From Hirudinaria manillensis (Eukaryota > Annelida > Clitellata > Hirudinida > Hirudinidae): DNA of 64,000 nt. The notes under the pieces are model-generated. The model had not been told where the DNA came from. It was given only the letters and a program-made list of their open reading frames with translations, and ran no database searches. The position numbers were made by a program, and so were the translations under genes. The stretch spans positions 6,021,001-6,085,000 of the forward strand of contig CM067529.1 in assembly GCA_034509925.1 (NCBI GenBank), read 5' to 3'. Shown here in pieces: positions 1-10,929 of the stretch. Every line of letters starts with the position of its first letter. Positions within the stretch are counted from its first letter, which is position 1.

Positions 1-733
1 CGTAGAAAATTTGTTAATTTTCCTTCAATCGGAAGACTACATGCCTATTTTTGAGATGCATCTGTTTAAATGTGTTTCGAAAAGAAAAGAGGCTCGCAAA
101 AATGTGAGTCATTAAAAATTGATTCTTTTGTTTCGTCTAGATAATCATCTTGTTTTTCTTTGTAGAAAGTGGTTTATCAAATGCAACTTTAGCACTTTAT
201 GCTGACTTTTTAGCTTTAGACTTTAGATGCCGCTCTATGCAATGATCAAAATCATTTAAAGTTAAACTTGAAGTCATTTTTTTAAATTACTAAGTATTGA
301 ATTAAAGAATTAGCCCATTTTATTGAGAAAAAGGAAAAATGAATGTATACAAAAACTTTCTACTTTAATCTCAGCTGTTTAGCCAGTGGAACGCATCGCT
401 CCATTTCGTAGCCAGCTATACTTTCTAGGCTCGTGCTTTCGTGAAAACGGTTGTTCGCTGCGTTGTTTATAGAATTGTCGGAACTATTTTTCTTGAATAA
501 ACCCTAACGAGGTTTAATCAATGATAATACTTGCGTATCTTTAACAAATTACATATGGTAGCAATTTCAAAATCGATTGCAAGTAAAGCTTTTGCATGTT
601 GGAGCTTGCAGTGATCCCCTTGCGCGATTAACTTGGGTTGTTTGGAATCGGCAAGCTATTTTCAAATCGTTTACAAATTTTCATTGTGTTGCAAGTTGCG
701 TATATTGCAAGAACGAATCTTTTGTCGTAGGAT
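1..733. other. Upstream flank of liprin-beta, no supported gene
   Basis: AT-rich sequence with no ORF I can relate to a known protein. A slightly more GC-rich part (about 370-480) could be a promoter or 5' UTR. The N-terminal region of liprin-beta could lie here as short exons or upstream of the window; I could not find it. Confidence 0.4.
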
Positions 734-3700
734 ATGATAACAAGTTCCTCCAAAGCCAACAAACAGTGCGACCCAGAGAGAAAAGATGTATTGTCTGAAA
801 ATTCAAATTTGAAGCTGAAATTAGCTAAGGTCGAAAATGAATTAAAAACTAAAGATGAAAAGCTACTCACTCTTGAAGTAAGTGATGTAATTGCCATCTT
901 GAATCACAAGCCAAAACTGTGAAGCCTTAACTTTATTTAGGTGATGGTGACTGAATTACAATCACAGCTAAATGACAGAATGATTGAAGTAGGTCAATTG
1001 AAGAGTAGGTTAGCCAGGAGCAATCCATCATCTCCAGATAGATCTTGTGAGTTGTCTAATTGTTGCCATGATTCACTGTTTAGTTTTTTTTTGACTCAGC
1101 TGATGACTAAGGATATTGGATCTTATTTAATATTGGCATATATGATTTGCTTTTGTGATTAGATAATTATAACATTGCTTCTCAGCATATTTGATTAATT
1201 GACCAATAGCCATATTTAAACAGTGGCCAGTTCATTCAGGGATCGGACACTTGAAAGGGAGCAAACTTTGGAAAGGTTGAAGAAGAAACGTGAGATCAGT
1301 TCTCAGTTAATTTTTAAAAGCACCAATCATTGGTAGGTTAGCACTTTTTGTTTTTGTTTTTTCAGATCTTGATGTAGAGAAATTGAAATCAGCTGTGGAG
1401 ACTCTGATGGTCTCAAATGAGGAGAAGGTTGGAAATGTTGGATTACTGCTTGAGTCTATGCTGCTCACCGATTTTATTGCTTTGCTCAGAATGTTCGCAT
1501 CGAGGAAATGAAAGTGATGCTAAAGAAGTACAAGAAATTGGAAGAGTTGGTTGCACAAACGCAGGGACAGCAGAGTGAGGAATTTACATGCCATTGTGAA
1601 TGTCGATTTGTCCCTTTATTTCTTTGAGGATTTTTGTTGATTGAATTTTATTTGATTACTTTTCAGTCCTCATTTTAATAATTTGTTATGGTAATCGTTA
1701 TTTTCATCTGAACACATAAAACATTGGTTCACATACACTTTTATAATGGTTCTGTTATTGATGTAATGTAATTAATGTTTATTGATGTCGTGTGTAACCT
1801 TTGAAGTGCTCGAAGATTGCGGTCTTGAGTCGAGAGAAACAACTGATATTCTGGAAAATAAGGTTATTTTTGAGGGTTTTCTTTAATTGTTGATTGAATT
1901 TGGTGACAATGAATTGTTCTGCTTCTATTTTCTATTAAAGTAATATTTCTTAAAGACATTGATTCTCTTTGACCTCAAATATAACTATATTGTTATTAGA
2001 AATTGTAATGTCAAATAAGTTGCTAAACAGAGTTGTTGATATCACAAACATTGTTTTTCTTGTAGTCTCCAGTACAGCAACAGCTTCCACTTGTCTTCAT
2101 CCATCCCTCTTCAACCAGCACTCCAGGTCATATATAAATAGTAGCATTATCAATATTTATTTATTAGCATTTTTCACAAAGTCTTGCTATTCAAATTCAC
2201 GCATTGCTGTTAGGATCCATTTGTAGTGATTAAATAAATTCTTTTAGTGAATCCTCACTCCTCTTCAAATGGATTTGGATTGAACCATTCCTCTTCAACT
2301 CTTCCAAGTCCAGTTAAAAATTCCATTAAGGCTGAAAGCTATGGCAGTATAGGACCAAAAGTAATATACAAAGCTTGCTATGTTCCTGTCAAAATGAAGT
2401 GAAGTTGTCATTAATTTTGTACAATATTCTTTCAGACACCTCTTATTGCAAAAGGACAGTCTATGTCAAGCAGTGGTTTTGGTACGTTGCCAAAAGATTA
2501 TCAATATTGTTCTGACAGAGGTATTTTAGTTCCCCTGCAAGCATGTAGTTCTTCGTCAAATGGCTATAAGGATTCCGACATAAACGATATCTTGGAATCA
2601 CGAGGTGCCAAAGGCATCAGACACACCATTGGTTATGATCCTATAAGGGCACACACCATTCCTAGGAAACAAAAGTTGTTTGAGGCAGGAGGTGGTGGTG
2701 TAGATGACGTTTCAAGGTCGTCTTTATTGTTCGACCATTGGAGTACCTCTGCGCCGACGATAGGTTACGAGGTTGTTGGTTGCTTTGCACGTGTGCCTCG
2801 TGTCATGCATGCTCGTGTGTCCTAACCGGTCGGTCAACGGAGGCTCGGACGACCCGGTTTTGATGACCCGGTTCGGTTTCGTCTAGCAGTTTCAGAATGT
2901 TTCTTTGAGTTTATTGTTTTTTCAACATCCTCTAAAGTGATTTTTGCCATTTGGAATTTTGGATGGGATTCCAGTTTTTGTTCAGAAAGCATGTTAGCTT
3001 GTAATGCAGGGCATTCATGAATGGTGCTTTATCTGCTAAGTAAAGTTTTTCAATAATTTCCTGCATTTGAGAAGTATGTGAAATCAAGTAACAAAATGGC
3101 ATGTTTAATCAAGAATTAATTAAGTCTTTGATTACAATTGCTATTTCAAAACTTGTAGTATTTTCAAAATTAGGTTTTGATCTGTTTGTAACATTCACAG
3201 GAGAAGATATCATAAAAGATGAGATGGCCCAGAAATACAAGGCAATGGTCAACCAACCACAGACTGAAAGTGGAAAGAGGAAGTTATCAACTGGCAAGAC
3301 CATTAGGAAACTTTTTAATAAGTTTGTGGCACAATTTTATTCTTGAACTTCATAAAAGCTTCAGGAAATATTTTTTTTGAGAAGATAAAAATACATCTTT
3401 GTTTATGCATTTCTGAAGGTTGAAAAGAAGTAATTCTCAAGAGTTTGATGACAAACTTGAAGATTTCAAGAGGACTGGTCTCAGATCAACTGCTGGTCCA
3501 AGACTTGGAGGGTGGAATAAAGGAATTGAGTCTGTTTTTGATTTTCGATGTATTTAGATTCTTAAGCCATTTGCATTTGATATATATATATATATATCAA
3601 TATATTTTAAATGGTATCCACCTTTAAAGTAATATCCAAGAATACCAATTTTCAGTATTACTATAAGTTCAAATAATATTTGGTAATTGATTTTTCTCAA

Positions 3701-6090
3701 ACAATTAAAAAGGAACGAACTCAACATTCCATTCGGGTCGTGGGATACAGATCGTATTGCGAGCTGGTTGCATTTCATGGGATTAGATTGTTATATTGGA
3801 GAGTGCAAAAGGTGGGTTAAAAGTGGAGAACATCTACTCACTGCAACCTCTCATGAACTTGAGAAGGTAAGCTTTACTTTTTAATGGTCTTGTTTACTTG
3901 GATACTTCATTGTATTAGTTTGGACTCCTTATTTGATGGTTAATTTAATTTCATTATTAGCTTCAATTGGTGGATTGATCTTGGAAAATTGTAATTATTA
4001 ATTTATTGCTGGTTTAGGAGCTTGGAATGAAGAACCCATTCCACAGAAAGAAAGTACAACTGGCATTGCAGATTGTTACTTCAGAGCCACACTCCCCCAT
4101 GTCCTTTCTCGATCATAATTGGGTCACAAGTAAGTTTCATCTAATTAATAATTATATTCATATTTTCCAAGTTGGTTTATTGTGGATTTGAATAATCAGT
4201 AAAATAGCTTTGGTTGTTTTGCAGAATGGCTTGATGATATTGGCCTGCCTCAGTACAAAGATCAGTTTGCTGAGGCAAGGATTGATGGAAGGATGATCAA
4301 CTACTTGACAAATGTGAGTATCATCTTTCTGGTGCAATCTCGTGCTTTGTTTTTCAAGGAATTTTAAATTTGATTTGTAAAAGGGATGTGTACAACATGA
4401 AATATTTAGGATAACTTTAATTAATTTACATCTTTTGTAATCTTGCATCGCAATTGTGATTAGTATTTTGGCTTCAAACAAATTTTAGACAAATACAAAT
4501 TTAGAGATTGTGTTATACAAAGAAGGCATTTAGTATGACCCTAGACAAATATCAAAACTTTGAATTGTTTTATATGATTTAAGAAATTTAAATTAAATGT
4601 TTAATACTTAATGTTCCTTATTTACATGTTTACAGGAAGATTTGATGAACCTCAAAGTGACAAGTCTTTTGCATCATTTGAGCTTAAAATGTGGCATTCA
4701 AGTTCTTAGGAACAATCATTTTAATCAATCTTGCCTGCGAAGGAGACCAGCCACTGATGAGGTACATTTTTATTAAAAGCTTCATTAATGAGCAGGGATA
4801 TACTGGATATCTGGCTGGCTCCAGCATTCCATAGTCTGTTATTGGGCACAAATAACTTTGGTTGCCTTACTGATATAAATTTTCATAAATTTTAAAAAAT
4901 CTTTTAGGGACTTCTTTCTTTTATTGTTTAAGTCAGATCTAGGCATTTAAAAATTATTCTCATTGAGGCTGCCCTTCCTATTAATGCTGGAAATATTATT
5001 TTGAATTACTTTTTACAATCATTAATAAAAGATAAATATATTTTCTGAGTTTCTTTGGTTTCTTAAAAATTGAATATTTCTCTACAAGGACTATTAAATC
5101 CTGATTCCAAATTTAGCAAAAGCCATTCAGAATTATCTGATATCTGGTGAAATTTTCTATCCAATACATCCCTAATAATAAGCTAAAAATCTGAAGTTTT
5201 GATCTTAGCCTCTGTGCTTTAGTGATAAATAAACACAACTTGACATTTAAGATGGGTATTTTGCACAACTGCCCTGATGAAGTCATGCTGTGGACCAACC
5301 ATAGGGTCATGGAATGGCTGAGAAGCATCGACCTTTCTGAGTATGCACCAAATCTCAGAGGGAGTGGTGTACATGGAGGATTGATGGTTTGTCATGATTT
5401 GCACTTGTTATGCTAATAACGATAAATTTAATATAAAGCATTTAAACATTATTCTCATTGAATCTGCCTCTCCTAGTAATGCTGGATGTCTTATTTTGAA
5501 GTACATCAGCTATATTTATCTTGTTAAACATTCATGTAATTACAGATCCTTGAGCCAAGATTCAGTGCTGAAGTTCTTGCAGCCATTTTGTCAATTCCTT
5601 TGAACAAAACTCTGCTTAGAAGACATTTAACCACCCATTTTGTGGCCTTGATTGGCAACAATGTTCAGCAGCAGAAAAGAAACATTGAGAGTGACCCAAA
5701 TTATGTTCCACTCACAACAAATCAAAAAGTCAAGGTTTGTTTAATTGTGTGATATTTTTGTAGTTTGTTTTGATTAAGAATTTCACGGTTCTTTTGCAGC
5801 CACCAAAAAAGATAGGGCTTTTTCGACCAAGAACTGCAGACCTTAAGGATGACTTTGTGTGTCCTCTTGATTCTAGGTCTTCAGTAAGTCAACATAAGTT
5901 GGACAGCATCTCCAAGTCCCCAGATACTCAAATCACTGAGGTTGGTCATATTCATGATGTCTTTTTGCTTAATAAAAAATAAATGATTTTTTTTATTTAA
6001 AATTAATCGTATTCTATCAATGGAAAATGTTTACAGAGTCCTCTTGGAGAGCAGGGCAATGCTCAAGAAGTGTCTTCATCCAACGTTTGA
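734..6090 (+). CDS. PPFIBP: Liprin-beta (PPFIBP1/2-like) scaffold, 5' end probably missing
   Basis: Nineteen exons were traced: 734-877, 941-1046, 1224-1289, 1366-1427, 1490-1574, 1807-1862, 2066-2126, 2248-2360, 2436-2691, 3201-3321, 3419-3529, 3713-3866, 4018-4129, 4225-4313, 4636-4761, 5252-5386, 5546-5734, 5800-5940 and 6037-6090, giving about 726 residues. The order is coiled coil (residues 1-170), a low-complexity linker with the conserved block TAGPRLGGWNKGIE, then three SAM domains marked by WLHFMGLDCYIGECKRW, WLDDIGLPQYKDQF and WTNHRVMEWLRSIDLSEYAP. The C terminus ends SSNV, close to the DSNV end of vertebrate liprin-beta. Liprin-betas bind liprin-alpha and organise cell-cortex and synaptic sites. 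The first ATG falls inside a block that is about 180 residues into human PPFIBP1, and a possible acceptor (GTCGTAG) lies just before it, so 734 may be an internal exon rather than the true start. Family assignment is firm; the 5' end is uncertain. Confidence 0.93.
2692..3200. other. Liprin-beta intron with a GC-rich patch
   Basis: This intron holds a patch (about 2740-2885) much richer in GC and CpG than its surroundings. It includes a tandem 14-mer: the core GACCCGGTT occurs at 2851-2859 and again at 2865-2873. The liprin reading frame stays open to 2825, so the exact donor used (2691 by phase) could be later. I cannot assign the patch to a known element. Confidence 0.35.
4942..5010 (+). repeat. 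Diverged direct repeat, copy 1 (intron before SAM3)
   Basis: About 69 bases shared, with roughly three quarters identity, with 5438-5505 in the next intron. Shared blocks include GCATTTAAA, ATTATTCTCATTGA, TAATGCTGGA and TTATTTTGAA in the same order and spacing. Confidence 0.75.
5438..5505 (+). repeat. Diverged direct repeat, copy 2 (intron after SAM3 exon)
   Basis: Second copy of the repeat at 4942-5010, in the same orientation. It lies in the intron 5387-5545, so the two copies flank the exon 5252-5386. Confidence 0.75.
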
Positions 6091-7114
6091 TGTCTTGTTG
6101 GTTTGTTGCCGCAACTTCCTACATGCCATACACTAAATTTTCCAGCATTGCAAGATTTACACATTTCGTGCTTTGTAGAAGTTGTTTTGGATTTTATCCA
6201 GGTGCCTGTTATAATTAGTATTAACTGGAAGTTTTTATGATTTTCATAAATTATTCGTTTTGTTCATCCTTGTGGCCTTAGCTGAGTTCAATTGTGGATT
6301 TGTGTCAGTGTCTTAAAGAAATAAAAGTTTTTATCCCACATATCTCTAAAGCTTGCAAAGGTTGTGTTGAAGTTGGAATTGGAAGTGTTTACGTACAGTA
6401 TGATATCAGCAGGTGCTCACCATTGTGCAAATCTGGTGGAGCAGGGCCGAGTTTCAGCCAGAGTGGTCGCTATGGACTATGACTGATGGTTTCGAGGGGT
6501 AACCTCTCCAACAGATTACTGAATTGTCTCATAGACCCATCCTGAGATTTTGGGTTATCCCACCAAACACAGCAGGGGCGGGGGCTGAAGGCGGGTTGCC
6601 CGTTTTACATATGTCTCAGGATGTTTAGATTTTCCGTTTCCCATATAGTCTGTGGAAACGTGGGTTCTGAGTCTCCCAAATGACGATCTCGTTACAAAAA
6701 AGCGGAGAAAGATGTTTGGCACGGCACGATATCATATGTTACAAAATGAGGATGCTGAAAAAAGCAGCATATACAGATAGTTATGATTAAAAAAAAGTAC
6801 ATAATGCCAGACATAAAAATAATCTTGTTTTTCCACAGTCATCTAGTTTCAGGTGATTTTGAAATTCAAATTATTTTATTTGAAACCTCTTCAAGTTTGA
6901 GTCTAGTTGTGAATCATGTGACCCTTGTGATTTTAGGAATTATTGGTTGCCAGTGGTTAATGGAAATGGGTATATGTTGCGTACTTCAAAATTGTGAAAG
7001 ACCATCTCCACATATTGTTGACTGTCGTCGGATTTTTCCTGGTCGGAGAATCGCGGGACGTTCGTACAATCGCAAATAAATTAAAAAGTAATTTATGAAA
7101 TTGAGCGGATCGCA
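6091..7114. other. Liprin-beta to SNX4 intergenic spacer
   Basis: Spacer between two same-strand genes; it should contain the liprin 3' UTR and the SNX4 promoter. It contains a GC-rich stretch (about 6420-6690) with a 10-base perfect inverted repeat (6538-6547 and 6614-6623). The short ORFs here look like chance. Confidence 0.5.
6538..6623. repeat. Inverted repeat in GC-rich spacer
   Basis: CATCCTGAGA at 6538-6547 is the exact reverse complement of TCTCAGGATG at 6614-6623. The 66-base interior is G-rich, including a GGGGCGGGGGC run. Confidence 0.6.
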
Positions 7115-10100
7115 ATGTCTATGAACAACGATGCCAACGATGACTTAATTCCTTACCGCTTTAACGATGATCTTGACGACCTGGAAGATGTCGTACCATA
7201 TAATGAAGTCACTAAAACCTCAGAGAATTTTCAGTCCAAGGTTGTTTTGTTTTACGAACTTTTGCATGACATTTGTATCAATTTTGTTTTAGCAGCATGC
7301 CAACTTGTCCAAATGGTTGGAAATTAGCGTTAATGACCCAGAAAAAAGGAATACAAATGTAAAGGACGCTCATGTTGTATATTGCATTGAGAGCAGGTAG
7401 CATCAATGTGCTATTAATGTGTTAGGAATTTGTGAAGTGTCTGGAGATTTGATTTGCAGAGTTACTGATCCCAGCATGTCGAAATTTGGTGATATCCCAG
7501 GTTCATGCTGGAGGAGATATTCTGAATTTGAATTGCTGAGAAATTATTTAGAAACAACTTATCCATATATCATTGTGCCTCCTCTTCCCGAAAAGAGAGT
7601 AATAACACAACTGTTTCTGAAATTTTTTTTAAATAAAAATGATTGAATTTTGATTAAAAATTCATAATATATTATAAAATATAGATGACACATGCTTGGC
7701 AAAAAATGTCCTCTGACAAAATGGAGGTAGACTTCATTGAAAGGAGGAGAATAGGCTTAGAGGTAATTACATAAAATTTTACTGAAAAGATTTAATGTAA
7801 TTTCTGGACTATAATTCTTGCATAATGTAAGAGCATCCCATGTTATAAAATTCCAAAGATCTTATATGCAATATTGCCCTACAACAGATTTTCCCAACCT
7901 TTATTTTGCAGAGAACTTAATGAAATTTTTTGCACATGCACCATTTTTATTGCATCTAACCATTACCATGTTTTATAAAGTTTACATAGTGTATTTATTG
8001 CAGAGTGTTGATAATAGTTTATCTACATAACCTATTCATGAATTTGGAACCTTAATTTGCCTACATGAATAAGGTTGTGATGAGATCTTTGAAATATATT
8101 TTCCAGAAGTTTCTTAGGCGAATTTCCAAGCACGATGTCCTTTCTACAGACAGGATTTTTTTTCATTTTCTTATGGAGGTTTGTATTTAAATTATAATGA
8201 TGATGACTGATAGACTGATTAGAGCATACTTGTCATTTTAGGATGGCATTGCTTGGAAGAACAGGGTTTTGTCTACAGACTTCAGAGTTAAAGTATTGTT
8301 TATTATCTTTTTGTGCATCCATAATTTGAGTTTGAATTTAATTTTTGAAAGGGAGATTCTAAGCTCATGATGATCAGTGCTTCAATGCGACTGAAAGCAA
8401 ATGATCCCAAAATGGAAGCTGAGAAGAGTTATTGCAATGAAATGCAAACCCATCTTAGTTCCATCGTTCGGATAAGAGCAGTACGTGTTTTTGTTAAATA
8501 TATAAATATAACGTTGAGTGATTTGATTAAAAAGGTTAAAAATTGATATTGTTAATATGAAAAAGCTCTTAAATTATAGAAAATTGCTGGGAAAGAAACT
8601 TCAATACATCAATTGCATAGTGACTATGGAAGAATCATGAGTGAATGGTGTGGCTTTGAATGTGGTGATGGATTCCAAGCTGCTGGACACTACATTGATG
8701 CGTCAGTTTTAAAAATCATTGCATTTTCTCAGAGAGCTCTCAATTAAGTTCTGTTTTCTGTTAAATATTTATTTTTAGTTTTTCCCAAAATATGGAGCCC
8801 ATGTTAGAAGATGAAGAACCTGTAATTGATTGCTTTAAGGAATACTTAGGATATGCAGAATCACTTAGGTTAACAAGTTGTTATTAAATTGATCTTTTAG
8901 TTCTTCTAATAAAAGAATTTTCAACATTTTCAGAAATGTTTGCAGAAAGCAAGAACTGTTGCTCCTAGAAGCAGAAAAAACTGATGAATTACTTGGTGCC
9001 AAGCAGAATCAACGAAATAACATAGTAATGTTGCCTTCCATCATTTATGCATAAAATCCATAAAGGAATTGTAGTCATACTTTTTTTATAATTCTTATTA
9101 TTATAAATTATGAAGTAATGGCAAGATTTTATTTTTCTGTTTCCAATGTCTGATCTTGGATTTCTCCAGATTTTTGACAATTTGTTAGCCATTCATGAAC
9201 CTATATTTCTTCTCTCAATTTTTGTTTGGTGATTTAATTTGTTTTATGTTGATCATATTTGTGGCTTCAGCCATTTGATCATTTTGTAAATAAATAAAAG
9301 AGTACAGCACACTACAGATGTTTCTACCCCACAGTATTGTGCATATACACGTTGATTCAACTGCATGCTATTGAATGTCCAGCTTTAATTTATTTATTTT
9401 TTGTGAAGGTAATCAAACGAAATTTAATGCTTTTTAGGCTCAAGGTAAACAAAGTGCTTTTTCCTTAAGTGGAATGAAAAGTAAGATTTTTGGGGCTGAA
9501 ACTCACGATCAAAGGGAAGCAAAATTGAAAGTTCTTGAGGACCAGATCAAAGTGGTGCAAGAAATTGCATACGTGACTAAGAAGGATTCAAAGTATGGCT
9601 TCTTTATATTTTTTTTCTTTGCATTGATAATTGTTTTGCTATCTTTACTGATCAGACGTGATAATGATGATTAATCAATATTAACCTTAAGGAGCTCTTT
9701 AGAAATGGCCCTTGAAGATATTGAAAAGTTTCACTGTGAAAAAGCTATTGATCTTGGCCAAACCATGCTGAAATTTGTTGTTCTTCAGAGTGACAAATGC
9801 AAAAAGGTTTGAATTCACATCTTTTTGAATGGATAGGCATGAAGCTTTTTCTGCTAATATTTTAGCTATGGTAATCAAATATATATTATGAACTGTTTTA
9901 CTTACTTTGAGTTAAATGTTAGTATTGAAGAATCATTGTAAAGCTTAAATATGAGCCAATATAAAGAAATTGACAAGTTATTTGTGGGAGCTCTTTTTAA
10001 CAAAGCATTAGCAAATAATAAAAATGGTCCTTCAGAGATCACTTTTTAATCATAAGGATGCTTTTACTACTCTCACATTCACAATGGTTAACTTAACTTA

Positions 10101-10256
10101 GTATTCATCTAGATGATTATTTAAGATATTTTAATGATTGAGTTTTATTATAAAGACAATTCTTTAAGCATACTTGATTAGTGAGCTAAACTCTTTTCCA
10201 AAATACAGGGTGTCTCCATGTGGCAAAACATCAAGGAAAGCTTCTGCAAAGTATGA
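7115..10256 (+). CDS. SNX4: Sorting nexin-4 (PX-BAR protein)
   Basis: SNX4 binds phosphatidylinositol 3-phosphate on early endosomes and sorts cargo in tubular recycling carriers; it also works in autophagy. Thirteen exons: 7115-7240, 7296-7396, 7460-7597, 7685-7762, 8107-8178, 8242-8292, 8352-8480, 8580-8701, 8779-8878, 8934-9024, 9438-9592, 9692-9806 and 10209-10256. They sum to exactly 442 codons including the stop (human is about 450 residues). The PX domain is marked by the RRYSEFELLRNYLE and VPPLPEKR blocks, where the RRY arginine binds the phosphoinositide. The BAR region carries GRIMSEW, the EDEEP block and SLSGMKSKIFGAETHDQREA. The last short exon encodes GVSMWQNIKESFCKV, matching the family C terminus. 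The ATG at 7115 begins an acidic N-terminal tail before the PX domain; no earlier in-frame start is needed. The 3' end faces DDX49. Confidence 0.96.
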
Positions 10257-10929
10257 ATTGGCGAAGCTTAGCACTTGTTTCAAAATACATTTCCAGCTAT
10301 CATGTTTCTGCAACGAATTGCTCAAACTGTTGGTTATATGCATGCATGCCCGAATTAAGTCGAGAGTAATTCGCGTAATTGTAATTCACATAATTACTCC
10401 TTGATCCGAGAAAGTTTGTGCAGAACATTGGTAGTCAATTAATGATGCGATAAATTTGCTTTGTAATTGTGACTTAATGGGCATATTAGTACATGCTCAT
10501 TGCAACTGATGAGTTTTAGATGTTCTTGACTTCATTCATTCACAGTAAAATCAGATCAAAAGTCAGTTTTGTGAGGGGTCTTTATTGTACATGTTTTTCC
10601 AAATTTTATCAGAATATCTGGAATTATCGCAGTAATCTTGGGGTCATCTTGACAAATCATATTATTTCAGATACCAGTTTATTTGATTGAAACAACAGTT
10701 TCAGTGCAAGGTCAGGAATCCATTGTCTTTTTACTTTTGTTTTCTCTCAAAGTCTGAAAGTTAAAAAATAGTGAATGCATTCTTGTTTGTGCAAAGCATA
10801 TCGAGACTGACTGACCTCATAAATCAAAATTTCCCTTTTGCGTTTATTTGTCTCTTTCTTTTCTCCGAATCCTGTTGTGTCAAGCTTCTGCTCGAATGAC
10901 AGATTGTGTCAGTAAAGATATAAATTACA
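10257..10929. other. Convergent 3' spacer between SNX4 and DDX49
   Basis: AT-rich sequence holding the 3' UTRs of two convergent genes. I see no further ORF or RNA gene in it. Confidence 0.6.

Noticed and set aside
577-798. ORF ahead of the liprin-beta coiled coil
   Set aside because: It is in another frame from the liprin exon at 734-877 and shows no domain; probably chance.
6294-6482. 63-codon ORF downstream of liprin-beta
   Set aside because: No recognisable domain, no splice partners, and lies after the liprin stop codon.
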